Assembly (NCBI RefSeq): GCF_914767665.1
Contig: NC_059507.1
Coordinates: 35,335,270-35,399,269 of the forward strand
Direction: 5' to 3'
DNA: 64,000 bases
DNA from: Harmonia axyridis
Taxonomy: Eukaryota; Arthropoda; Insecta; Coleoptera; Coccinellidae
This document shows, one piece after another, positions 46,490 to 57,250 of the stretch. Position numbers and translations under genes: made by a program. The number at the start of each line of letters is the position of its first letter. Position 1 is the stretch's first letter. A model generated the notes under the pieces. It did not search any database. It had not been told where the DNA came from and worked only from the letters and a program-made list of their open reading frames with translations.

Positions 46490-47230
46490 GTTAGCACTAA
46501 ACCAATTAAACTAGAGGAGATAGACATAATCTGATACCATATTCTCGTTTTCTTTTCCTGAGAAATTAACAAGAGTAGTATTCATATTTTGACCACTTTC
46601 TTTTTTTCGAGTTCTAAGCAGCAATTGGAAAATGTCGATATCGAAAATTCTCAATTATATTATACCTTCGCTAATACTGATGATAGAGTTCTGAAGTTGT
46701 AACATTATAGGGGCAATATAATTTGGTTATCATTGTAACAAACAAAAATTTACCTAAGGGTATTTATCCATTAGAATTTTGTAGAAATTAGAAAAAAAAA
46801 TAGAAATAATGAGACGGAAGGAGACTACGCTTGTTATAGGAAGCGCAATTTTTTCTATGCTCATCAAGAGTTTAAACCATAGAAATATTGAAACTTATAG
46901 ATAATAATGGATTTTGACTATTATTTTTTTCTATTATTCATATTGATAAAAACCATATGATGTTCTGTATTTTAGAAATCAGTAAAAATCAAGTTTTCAT
47001 AAAATGGCACAGAAATGTGGTGTTACCATTCAAAAAACATAACTTTGGGTCAAAGCTTCGTAATTACAAATCTTGCCCAAAAGACGAGCACGTCACTGGA
47101 TTCTACGTGAAAAAATGCCTCTATAATGTTTTCATTTCAGAGCTCTATCATGAGTATTAGCGGAGGTATACATTTTTTTCGATATCGGCATTTTTTCAAT
47201 TTTTACTTATAACCCGAAAACAAAAGAAGA
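46490..47230. mobile_element. Inverted pair of an unnamed repeat
   Basis: 46490-46780 runs in the same direction as 57260-57500 (AGAGGAGATAGACATAATCT, CGAGTTCTAAGC, GATATCGAAAA, AATACTGATGATAGAG). 46940-47230 is a reverse-complement copy of the same repeat, extending to the part with GGATTCTACGTGAAAAAATG. The pair forms a fold-back with about 160 bp between the arms. No coding role is seen. Confidence 0.7.
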
Positions 47231-47610
47231 TGACCAATAATGAATACTACTCTTATTTGTTTCTCAAAAAAGGGAACGAGAATGGGGAATCAGATTTTGT
47301 CTCCTGCAGATTAATAGATGTAGTGCTAAAACATTCAAATTTTCCCAATCTGTACAAAGCATTGATATATTTTCAAAATGTCCGTGAGAAAAAATTAACA
47401 AAAATCATTACAAAAGAGGCAAAAAACAATAATTTTTTTTAAAATAATCGAACCTCCTACAGTGCTGCCCTCTACTTATTTACTTCGAGAAGAGAAAGAA
47501 GATAAGGTGAATAAACAACTTCGTATAGCGTTCAAAGTTTGATCATCGCAGGAGCGTCAGAGGGGTACCAAATTTTGACTGATATTCGGGAAGCCACATG
47601 GTGGTAATCC
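47220..47610 (+). repeat. Repeat with a conserved peptide tail, copy 1
   Basis: An open frame (47230-47442) ends KALIYFQNVREKKLTKIITK before a stop. A parallel region at 55000-55270 reads KALMYFKNLREKNFAKKIIT in frame with its own stop. Both are followed by a related 3' segment ending in GTGGT.ATCCCTCT. This looks like the end of an unidentified repetitive ORF, perhaps a LINE. Confidence 0.55.
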
Positions 47611-47849
47611 CTCTCAAAACTGTTTCTTTTCGTTCATTGGAGGGTTTTTCGAAGAACCCAAGTGTATACTAGAAGAACGGAGGTAAGTACCAACTTTTTG
47701 ATAATCATTGGAAACTCTACTGAGTGTTCAAAGTGAGGCATTTTCCCCGAAATGTGTGAAAAAATGACTTTTTGCTTGCGGAAAAAGGGTTGAAAGAGCA
47801 CCCTTGTATAAAAATAATTAATAAATCGATTGTATTATTTTACGACATC
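47611..47849. other. Nothing recognised
   Basis: Spacer between two repeats, without open frame or inverted structure. Confidence 0.5.
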
Positions 47850-48060
47850 AAGTTTCCACATTTGTTAGCACAAGGCAACGTTTTTATACACTTACAACGT
47901 TGCCGCGTCTATAAAAATTATTTAAATATCGGGAAATAATTGTGAAACTTCTTACAGTGTTGCCATTTCTACAAAAAACTACCGAAATATCGGAAAATCG
48001 TAAAATCCCGATTCCCGGCGATTTTCTCATCATCCTCTTCCATCTCCTGCGTCTTTCACA
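47850..48060 (+). repeat. Interspersed repeat shared with 43850-44035
   Basis: Same block order as 43850-44035, including ACGTTGCCGCGTCTATAAAA and GATTTTCTCATCATCCTCTT. This copy is slightly longer and runs into a very GC-rich island. Confidence 0.75.
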
Positions 48061-48940
48061 CCCGAACACCCCCGTGTTCCCTTCTTCCCGGTACGCGGGC
48101 CGGCGATCGTCCAAATCTCATTACAGCGGCGACGCACGGAGGCTGGACAGGCAGCGAACCGTTAAATTGTTCTTATAAACATTCACCTTCTTAGCGGGCG
48201 TCCCCCGGGGGTACGAGAAACGGGCCACTAAGCAGAAGACGTAATTTGTTGTTGGGGGGATCCCCGAGCTTGGAAAAAAACGGCCGGCCGGGGGGAAGAA
48301 TAAACTCGGCCATTATCCGGCCGTGCATGAGGGAGGTCCCTGCGAGGAGGGGGAGGGGGTGACAAGTCCGGGGGGGAGGGAATCTGTGCCGGGGTATAAG
48401 AGGAGGAGGATGAATTGGTGTCTTTCGTCAAGAAGGATCTGGATGTGATGTTCGGCTTTTCTCCGGGGAAATTCGCATTTTTTATTTATTTGGTGATGTC
48501 CTCTGCGAAAAAGGGCACTTTATTGTTTTTAAGTGCTGGTTTCCAGAACAGATCGCTCTATCATTTCGTCACAATGTCTCTAATTCAGTAATTTTGTTCT
48601 GGAAATGATCCCAAATAATGAACTTCAAGTCAATGATGACGAACAGGTACATTCTAAAATTTTATTCTGTCCATCCGAAAATACTATAACTCTCGAACGA
48701 AAATACTTGAAAATTTCAGGATAGATTCGGATCTCGATTGTGTTCTCGAAAAAAAAAATTCAGCGCCGCGACGCCATTTGTTCTAATTTTTTTCGCTACA
48801 ACTTGTACAAAACTCCGTTTACAGAATAAAAAACATTTGGCCGTTTTCGAGTTATTTGGTGTTACCAAGATAAGTGAATCTCCCCGTACACACACTATTT
48901 CAACTCGGTCAGATCTGTTATCATAAGTAATTGCACAAGG
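48061..48940. other. No gene recognised; GC-rich island
   Basis: 48060-48460 is the most GC-rich stretch of the window (CCCGGGGG, CGGCCGGCCGGGGG, GGGGGAGGGGG runs). It has no domain in any frame. AT-rich afterwards. Confidence 0.5.
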
Positions 48941-50965
48941 AAAGGACCCCGCACGTTTAGTATGGGAAATGGCTTTCCGTGAATTTGGCTGAATTTTTGA
49001 TATGTTGTAGTTCTTGATGAACTGATCAGAAAAGTCCTTAGCCACAAAGCTCAAAAATGGACAGTTTTCGAGATATGGAGCTTTGAAAATGGATTTTTCG
49101 CAATTTTCGGGGTTTTTGCTCATCAATCGGGGAGCTCTCATTTCTGGTTTTGATGGAATTTGGATGTTCGGCGGCCAGAACCCGACTGAGAAATGATCTT
49201 CCTTGGTTATATTAGGCTCCGCCATCGATAATTTTTTATACACTGCTCCACATTGGCTATGAAATGAGATACAAAATCCAAGATCTTCCATACATCTTTT
49301 CATGCCACACAGAATAATTCACATGACCGAGAAACGACATATTGTGAGATTTTTTTAAGAGAAACCATAATAACTAAATCCTCATATATCTGATGTCCAA
49401 TAATATCAAATATGTTAGCCGAAATGTTCATAACCAGGCATCGCGAGCTGTAATGGGGGAAAATGCGAAAATCATAATCATATATCCTCAGGGATAACAA
49501 TTGTGATCACTATTGATGTCATTTACATATGATATGTGATTTGTTTCTCACAAATCTCGATAATCTGACAATGGGGTGCCAAGACATTTTCCTCAGAATG
49601 CCTTGAAATTGATGATAGCATCTCACAGACAAACGAATCCGTGAAAATGTCTGCAGTTTTGATACAATATAGTACTATCCTGGTAGAATATAGAAGTCCA
49701 AGTGTTGGAAGCAAACTATGAATGGAACTTCCGATATTAACCCACGAATTCTTGATAATAATTTTTTTTTTCTATGAACTTTTTGAACTTCACACATACG
49801 AATGAATACAATCTAATAATATGATCGTTGGCAAAATGAATGAGTAGATCAATCAAATACAATATAATAATGAGAGTTACATTCATAATAATAATAACAA
49901 TAATGATAATAAACAAAAAACAATTCAAAATTATATTAGCAATCGCAAGAAATCTAATATAATTTTAAATTGATTTTTGTTCATTATCATTATTGTTATT
50001 ATTATTATTATGAATGTTACCCTCATTATTATATTGTATTTGATTGATCTACTCATTCATTTTGCCAACGATCATATTTTTAGATAGTATTCATTCGTAT
50101 GTGTGAAGTTAAAAAAGTTCATAGAAAAAAAAAATTATTATCAAGAATTCGTGGGTTAATATCGGAAGTTCCATTCATAGTTTGCTTCCAACACTTGGAC
50201 TTCTATATTCTACCAGGATAGTACTATATTGTATCAAAACTGCAGACATTTTCACGGATTCGTTTGTCTGTGAGATGCTATCATCAATTTCGAGACATTC
50301 TGAGGAAAATGTCTTGGCACCCCATTGTCAGATTATCGAGATTTGTGAGAAACAAATCACATATCATATGTAAATGACATCAATAGTGATCACAATTGTT
50401 ATCCCTGAGGATATATGATAATGATTTTCCCATTTTCCCCCATTACAGCTCGCGATGCCTGGTTATGAACATTTCGGCTAACATATTTGATATTATTGGC
50501 CATCAGATATATGAGGATTCAGTTATTATGGTCTCTCTTAAAAAAAATCTCACAATATGTCGTTTCTCAGTCATGTGAATTATTCTGGCGTCATCTTGTG
50601 GCATGAAAAGATGTATGGAAGATCTTGGATTTTGTATCTCATTTCATAGCCAATGGGGAGCAGTGTATAGAAAATTATCGATGGCGGAGCCTAATATAAC
50701 CAAGGAAGATCATTTCTCAGTCGGGTTCTGGCCGCCGAACATCCAAATTCCATCAAAACCAAAAATGAGAGCTCCCCGATTGATGAGCAAAAACCCCGAA
50801 AATTGCGAAAAATCCATTTTCAAAGCTCCATATCTCGAAAACTGTCCATTTCTGAGCTTTGTGGCTAAGGACTTTTCTGATCAGTTCATCAAGAACTACA
50901 ACATATCAAAAATTCAGCCAAATTCACGGAAAGCCATTTCCCGTACTAAACGTGCGGGGTCCTTT
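48941..50965. mobile_element. 2-kb imperfect palindrome
   Basis: Arms of about 1 kb (48941-49938 and 49955-50965) are inverted copies with only scattered differences, around a 16-nt loop. Outer ends both read AAAGGACCCCGCACGTTTAG. Beyond them the flanks differ completely. Matching frames in both arms (for example 48716-49303 minus and 50603-51031 plus) show no domain and extend past the arms, so they are not called. It may be a foldback DNA element or a head-to-head duplication; no target duplication was found. Confidence 0.85.
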
Positions 50966-51019
50966 TTTGGCGTTCAGAATGGACTTCTTCTAACAAAAGT
51001 CTTATCATTGATCCTTCAG

Positions 51020-51385
51020 GAAAAGTTCTAGGTTTCAATCTTCCTAGGAAAATTTGGTGTATTTTAAATCGACTTAGAACTGGTCATGGTCGTTGTAATT
51101 GTATTTTTTTTTTGAATTATCTCATGGAACATTTATTTCAGAAATCTTAATTAAGTTAATATCACATACAGGTCATACCTCATGTACCTCCGTGATGTAA
51201 AGTGTTTATTTATGAAATAAACTTTATTATTATTGATAGCCCACTATGTGAGTGTGGTGTAGAAGAAACTATTGACCACTTGGTGAATAATTGTCCGATT
51301 TATAAATTTCATGGTGGTTTCCAAGCTATCCATTCAGTTTCAGATTCTTTTTTAAAATGGGTCGCTAACTTCAAATCGATATAAT
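51020..51385 (+). pseudogene. Jockey-like LINE C-terminus, interrupted
   Basis: KVLGFNLPRKIWCILNRLRT then GHGRC (about 51008-51100) is the usual tail of jockey-type ORF2. It continues after an interruption with DSPLCECGVEETIDHLVNNC and PIYKFHG (about 51234-51320), the CCHC-like segment. The two halves would be contiguous without the 51103-51232 insertion. The upstream ORF2 is missing; it begins right at the edge of the palindrome. Confidence 0.8.
51103..51232 (+). mobile_element. 5'-truncated LINE 3' end nested in LINE ORF
   Basis: About 130 bp ending ATGAAATAAACTTTATTATT with (ATT) repeats, a polyadenylation-like signal and a simple-repeat tail of the kind left by jockey-type LINEs. It is preceded by CATGTACCTCCGTGATGTAA. 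It splits the reading of the surrounding LINE tail. Confidence 0.65.
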
Positions 51386-51639
51386 GAAAACTAATATTTA
51401 GTACTCCTTTCTGCTCCTTTTTTTTTTGTTTTAGAATCCAATTGGAAATTATAGAGTCGTCAACCGTTGATGAAAAGAGAGGATGAAGAAAATTTTGTTT
51501 TTGGTTGAAGAGGAAGTCCTTCAATATAAATTATGTCAGCTAATTCTGTAAACGTTTACACAAACCAGTCACTACACCGATACGGGGAGACAGTTTCTTT
51601 TTTTTTTTTTTTTGAGGGCACATTCTTCAAAAATGAAAA
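51386..51639. other. Nothing recognised
   Basis: AT-rich, with a T18-type run near 51598. Confidence 0.5.
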
Positions 51640-52400
51640 TGGAATGCGAAATTATCCGGTCATTTTGATGCACGAGTGTAATTCGGGGGAATATTTCCTG
51701 AATAAACTGTTACATCACTTGTCAAACTGATGTATAATGGAATTGTCATAGATTCGAACTATGTTAGATGCATAGAAACTATGCATCTATGAACAGGGCA
51801 ATTATCGCAGGGCTGTTTTGCTTCCTACAATGCAATTATCGTAAGTAATTGCACAAGTGCATCAAAATTACCGATAATTTTGCATGACAGCGTGTTGTCA
51901 TAAAAACTGCATGAGTTCATTTTCATTTTTGGAGAAAGAGCCCGACACCGAAGGTGGAGGGCTCTTTCTCCAAAAATGAAAATGACCGAATGCAGTTTTT
52001 CAAAGAAAACACGCTGGAATGCGAAATTATCAGGTAATTTTGATGCACGAGTGTAATTCGGGGGAATATTTCCCGAATAAACTGTTACATTACCTGTCAA
52101 ACTGATGTAGAATGGAATTGCCATAGATTCGAACTGAGTAAGATGCATAGAAACTATGCATCTATGAACAGAACAATTATCGCAGTGCAGTTTCGCTTCC
52201 TACAATGCAATTATCGCTGTAATTTTCGATAATTGTTCTCCAGATACATAGAATTTTTGACAGGAGGGAAATATTCGTAAGTAATTGCACAAGCGCATCA
52301 AAATTACCGATAATTTTTCATGACAGCGTGTTTTCATAAAAACTGCATGAGTTCATTTTCATTTTTGGAGAAAGAGACCGACACCGAAGTATAACTAAGG
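51640..52400. repeat. Duplicated repeat with internal foldback
   Basis: Two collinear copies, 51640-51960 and about 52018-52400, are offset by 375 bp in their first part and 436 bp in their second. The second copy carries about 61 extra bp near 52215-52275. Between them 51852-51955 folds back on 51965-52045 (TTCATTTTCATTTTTGGAGA, AAGAGCCCGACACC and reverse). A palindrome AGATGCATAGAAACTATGCA is present in both copies. No coding capacity. Confidence 0.75.
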
Positions 52401-52772
52401 AAAAATTTGTATTTTTTTCGAAATCGGTAGCAGCTACGACAAAGCTACAAGAAACCAAAAAATATAGTACTGGACCAAAATTCCTTTTCACATCTCTCTA
52501 AACTACCAGTGATCTACAAAAAAAAAGTGCTGGAAACAAGAAGCGGGCACTGTTCCGAAAAGAATATCACCCTTTAGATTTGCATTCAAAATTAGCATAT
52601 CCCACGAAGAAAACAAGATTGAATAACTATGCCAAATTTGAGATAAATATCTTGTGAGGGGAAAATGAGAATAATATTAAAAAAACAACAAATTTTAACA
52701 GCCTATATATCGAAAACAAACCGTTTGCGGGCACATGTTCATGTATTTTCCTTCTTTAAAATGATCCGAAAC
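52401..52772. other. Repeat similarity only
   Basis: The stretch around 52690-52795 (TATCGAAAACAAACCG, GGGCACATGTTCATGTATTT, AAAATGATCC) resembles 62875-63000. The parent repeat is not identified. Confidence 0.45.
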
Positions 52773-53095
52773 ATGTGTACTTCCATTTAAGAAGACCCTG
52801 TAAAAGAAACAGTAATGACAATTTTATTGTCACGAATCGTAGAAACTTTCATACTTCGGACATGTTATGCGAAACCAGAAATATAGCCTACTTCAGCTTA
52901 TTATGCAGGGCAAGCTTCACGGCAGAAGGGTTCCTGGAAGACAGCGGATATCATGGCTGCGAAATCTAAGACAATGGACAGGGATGACATCTATGGAGCT
53001 GTTTCGGGCTGCAGCAAATAAGGTCAGATGGGCCATAGTAATCGACAACGTCCAATGAGGATACGGCACGAGAAGAAGAAGAAGAAATCGTAGAA
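52773..53095 (+). pseudogene. LINE ORF2 C-terminal tail
   Basis: KLSYFGHVMRNQKYSLLQLI, MQGKLHGRRVPGRQRISWLR, then NLRQWTGMTSMELFRAAANK and VRWAIVIDN before a stop at 53056-53058. This tail is common to insect endonuclease/reverse-transcriptase LINEs. A (GAA)n-type tail follows directly (53070-53088), as expected of a 3' terminus. Only the last hundred or so codons are present. Confidence 0.85.
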
Positions 53096-53899
53096 AGAAT
53101 GAAAAGGATATTGAAAACCCAAACATTGCTGAAAATTGATTTAAGTACACATGAAAAATTCGAATGGCTAATGAAGAGATCTAACTCTGGACTTTCATGC
53201 CCTATTTTCTGAGACACCCTGTATACGACGTTCCAACCAACCTCAAACATCATAAATTTCCCCATAACAAATTCCAATTCGACCCAATCCACCACAATCC
53301 CTCGAATCGGCCAAAGCCGGCCAACCCGAGTCCCCCAAAGTGGACCCGATGCACGTCCGGAAAAAGGGCCGCGGAGGCAGGTAGAATTGGCCGCCGCGCG
53401 GGATAAATCGACCACCCCCCCCCCTTCCCAACCCTCCTTAACGGTCGCGGCCGAAATCGACGTAATAGGTCGTAAAAAAAACATCTGCATAATCCGGAAT
53501 CCGGGTCGTAATCGCGATCGAGTTCCGGCGAACTTTATACCTACGGCCGCTAACGACCCGGATCGGGGCCACTTTTGGCCCGAGATGGGCCCCGGGAACG
53601 GACGGCGCCGTTAAAGGTAGGGCCGCACGGGCGGATCAGGTGTGCGGATGGAAAAACGTCGCGAAATTTATACAAGACGTTTATGTAAGTCGTTTTCGGG
53701 ATTTTTTAAGAATTGGAGAAAGTCGGGAGTAATATACTACTATTGATACCTAACGTCGATAGCGTTCTCCAATATTAAAGGAATAAATTTCTAAAAGTTG
53801 GAATAGACTTCAGCTCGCTCATTAGTTAATAGTAGTCAATGATTTAGGAACACGATAATCTTCTGAATTAATTGGGTTTCAGAAAATGGGGCTCATCTT
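53096..53899. other. No gene recognised; GC-rich island
   Basis: GAGACACCCTGTATACG at 53209 is a reversed ACAGGGTG terminus. 53280-53660 is GC-rich with frames in several phases and no domain. Confidence 0.5.
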
Positions 53900-54996
53900 C
53901 ACTGCGCAAAAGAATTAACGCACATTATGGAAATCTCAAATTTGTTCTCAATGATAATTATTTTTATCAGAATTATGCATGCATATGTTATCCACTTTCA
54001 ACGTTTTTCTTCAATACAGATGTTTTTTCCCAGCAGGAATGAAAAAAGATGAGATTATCAGATTTTGAATGTATTGGCGCAATTTGACCCAAGAGGAATG
54101 TGCCCAAACGGTAGTTTTGCGAGAAGAAGGGTGGACATACACAAGAATTGCAGAAAGGTTTGGAGTTTCCATACAAGTGTGTCTAGAATGTTGCAGCGAT
54201 TCAGGGAGACAGGTATGAATGTCCGAAGACCAGGACAGGGTAGACCACGGGTAACAAACTGCCATTCAAGAACGTTACTTGAGAGTTTCTTCGTTGAGAC
54301 AACGATTTGCAACCGCTCGCCTCCTTCAAAATCAGCTTGTGCAAACTCATGGGGTGCAAATTAGCACTCAGACAATAAAAAATCGTCTCAGAGAATATGA
54401 TTTGAGGCCTCGTGTCGCGGCAAGAGGCCCAGCTCTTACCCCAGCCCATCGAAGGGCGCGTTTGGATTTTGCGAGAGAGCATATCCATTGGGAAGAGGCT
54501 GATTGGGAAAGAGTTCTCTTCACAGATGAGTCTAGATTCTGCCTCTACCATTGTGATCGATGTTCCCTTGTATACAGACGTCCACATGAAACATATGCTC
54601 AGTGCACTCTTTCCCAATCAACCTCTTCCCAATGGATATGCCGTCTCGCAAAATCCAAACGCGCCCTTCGATGGGCTGGGGTGAGAGCTGGGCCTCTTGC
54701 CCATGCATACTAGAGCGACTCAATTTCGCCTAGGAAGTTGTGCTGGAGGGAGTATAATGTTCGGTCGCCGTAACCCTCTTATTATCGTTGAACGAACAAT
54801 GACTAGAGCCATCTACAAAGAAAACATCATTGAACCTATCATTGTTCTCCAGAATTACGGGAATAATTTATTTTATCAGGATGATAACACCCCACCACAC
54901 CACACACGAAGGGTTCAAAACATTCTTCAAGAGAAGACTATCCAGGGAATGAACTGGTCAGTAAAATCACCAGACATGAATCCAATCGAGCACGTA
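53900..54996 (+). mobile_element. Tc1-like family 2, copy 2 (rearranged, 3' end lost)
   Basis: Left TIR CACTGCGCAAAAGAATTAAC at 53900; no right TIR. The start-codon region is deleted relative to the copy at 35547. Coding in mixed frames includes SVSRMLQRFRETGMNVRRPG, RQRFATARLLQNQL, HRRARLDFAREHIHWEEADW and LFTDESRFCLYHCDRCSLVY (first D). From 54697 come ATQFRLGSCAGGSIMFGRRN, FYQDDNTPPHHTRRV (second D) and KSPDMNPIEHV (third catalytic block), ended by TAG. So it keeps the catalytic parts missing from copy 1, but a 95-bp inverted insertion at 54606-54700 breaks the frame. Confidence 0.92.
54421..54700. repeat. Inverted duplication inside the Tc1 transposase
   Basis: 54421-54514 and 54606-54700 are reverse complements (AAGAGGCCCAGCTCT, CATCGAAGGGCGCGTTTGGA). 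The second arm sits between the codons for YAQC and ATQFRLGS, so it is the inserted copy. Confidence 0.9.
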
Positions 54997-54999
54997 TAG

Positions 55000-55270
55000 G
55001 ATTACTTAGAAACAACAAAGCACTGATGTATTTTAAAAATCTTCGTGAGAAAAATTTTGCGAAAAAAATTATAACAAAAAAGGGAAAACTCTAATTTTGT
55101 GAAAATTTATAGAAAGACTCGTAAAGAACAACCTTCGAACGAAAGTAGGAACTCTTGCAATATTCCTAAATTCTACTGATCATTAAAGCGTTCTGGCAAC
55201 ACCGCACATTTTTTTTATCTTGACAGATCACGAGAATATCACGTTGTGGTGATCCCTCTTAAGGTGATCA
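55000..55270 (+). repeat. Repeat with a conserved peptide tail, copy 2
   Basis: Counterpart of 47220-47610: NNKALMYFKNLREKNFAKKI, then ITKKGKTLIL and a stop. It is followed by a related 3' segment with CACGTTGTGGTGATCCCTCT. It abuts the broken end of the Tc1 element. Confidence 0.55.
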
Positions 55271-55857
55271 GTACAAGTGGAGCTATGGAAATTCATCTTC
55301 CTGAATCTAGCATTGTTCGATAGTTTCTGCTAATCTCCCAGGTTCCCTCCTCTCCCTCCATACCCCTTCGATTTGGCGGGATATAATTTAATCCATTTAT
55401 AAAGGGCCGGCCTTCGGTCCGAATGTTTGGTTACGCCTCGAATTAAGGGATCCATTTTACCCACTACAGAGGATTAACACTGAGCTCATTTATATTAATA
55501 GGATGCCAATGCTCTAAATCTTACACTAGCCGACGGCAAGTGGGCTGGGATTATTTCTCTTGACAAATTGGTATCGGGGGGTGCAAAAGGTCCATCTGCA
55601 TTGTCGTTGAGATTTCCATTCGGTGGTCGCATTTATGTAAATGTGGATGGCATTTAGAGTTCTCACGTAAAAGATAAAGTTTTGGGAAGTGCACCGATTT
55701 GAATTCGGTTTGCGCTCTTGTATTGTTCCTATTGCAACTTCGAATTTCAGCAATCTCATCTGAATACTTGAAATAATAACATTTAACTCAAAAAATCTTG
55801 GGTCTAACTAGTATAAAATATATTTCATTTATTCGTCAACATAGTCACACATACTTG
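55271..55857. other. No gene recognised
   Basis: Includes a small GC-richer patch at 55340-55440; no domain. Confidence 0.5.
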
Positions 55858-57250
55858 TACAGGGTGGGCAAATAAGAGAGGTAAGCGGCTATATCTCAGG
55901 ATCCATCTCATCGTAGAGACTTGCGGGAAAAAATGTTACCACTAAAGTGAACAAGGAAACACACTGGAAATTGTTTTGAAGTTCATACCTCTACCGCTAG
56001 GGGGCGTAACAGCTACCGTCGAGTAGAAAAATGAATTTCACTCGAAAATGTTTCATATGACGTTGAAGAAAAAATATCATCAGTGTGATCCATGGAAAAT
56101 TCTGTATCTTTTTGAATTGTCACTTTCGATTTTACGACATCAAATAAGGGTAGGGGAAAGGGAGAAATCTGACTGATTGAAATGCCTGTAACTTCAGTTT
56201 GGCTCAATATTTTTAAGCAAATTAGATCTCGTCTGAAAGATAATATCTTGTTGATTGAGGACAAAATATACTCATGATAAATTTGTTTTTGCTGCTTTCC
56301 ATAGGGGGCGCTAAGTCAGAAGTTCATCGTTTTGTTCATTTCACTTCGGAATTTCAAATGTAATGATTTTCTTAACAAAAACAGAAATTTCATCAGATTT
56401 GCATGAAAAAATCTGGAGGTCGCAGAGCGATAGTTTCATGCGTTCTGGAGTTATGGCCGAAAGAAGATATTCTTCAACTGATGCACGGCGAAAAACCAAA
56501 TTGTGTCTTTAACTTCTGACAGAAACAGAAATCCCATCAAATTTGTATGAAAAACCTCAAAAGGTCGCAAAGCGATAGCTTCAGGCGTTCTGGAGTTATG
56601 GCCGAAAAAAGATATTCTTCAACTGATGCACTGAAAAACTAAATTGTGTCTTCTTTCGGCCACAAGGTTTTTGTTAAAACCTTAAGACACAATTTGGTTT
56701 TTCGCAGTGCATCAGTTGAAGAATATCTTCTTTCGGTCATAACTTCAGAACGCCTGAAACTATCGCTCTGCGACCTGCAGGTTTTTTTATGGAAATTTGA
56801 TGAAATTTCTGTTTCTGTTAAGAAAATCCTATCATTACATTTGAAATTTCGGAGTGAAATGAACAAAAGAATGAACTTCTGACGTAGCGCCCCCTATCGA
56901 AAGCAGCAAAAACAAATTTATCATGAGTATATTTTGTCCTCAATCAACAAGATATTATCTTTCAGACGAGATCTAACTTGCCAAAAAATGTTGAGCCAAA
57001 CTGAAGTTACAGGCATTTCAATCAGTCATATTTCTCCCTTTCACCTAAACTTATTTGATGTCGTAAAATCGAAAGTGACAATTCAAAAATATACAGAATT
57101 TTCCAAGCATTACAGTGATGATATTTTTTCTTCAACTTCATATGAAACATTTTCGAGTAAAATTCATTTTTCTACTGGACGATAGCTATTACGCCCCCTA
57201 GCGGTAAAAGTATGAACTTCAAAACAATTTCCAGTGTATTTTCTTGTACA
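55858..57250. mobile_element. ACAGGGTG-ended foldback, 1.4 kb
   Basis: Arms of roughly 0.6 kb meet near 56655. The outer ends both carry ACAGGGTGGGCAAA on the plus strand, because the left begins with it and the right runs into the next copy. The inner arms pair GTTTTGAAGTTCATACCTCT with its inverse at 57208-57230, and GATTGAGGACAAAATATACT with the inverse at 56928-56947. The left arm has a partial internal duplication (56440-56520 and 56560-56645). Frames in both arms (56013-56264 minus, 56934-57185 plus) mirror each other and have no domain. Related pieces lie at 38093 and 57251. Confidence 0.8.

Noticed and set aside
48716..49303. 195-codon minus-strand frame
   Set aside because: It spans the palindrome edge, its mirror at 50603-51031 diverges after the arm, and there is no domain.
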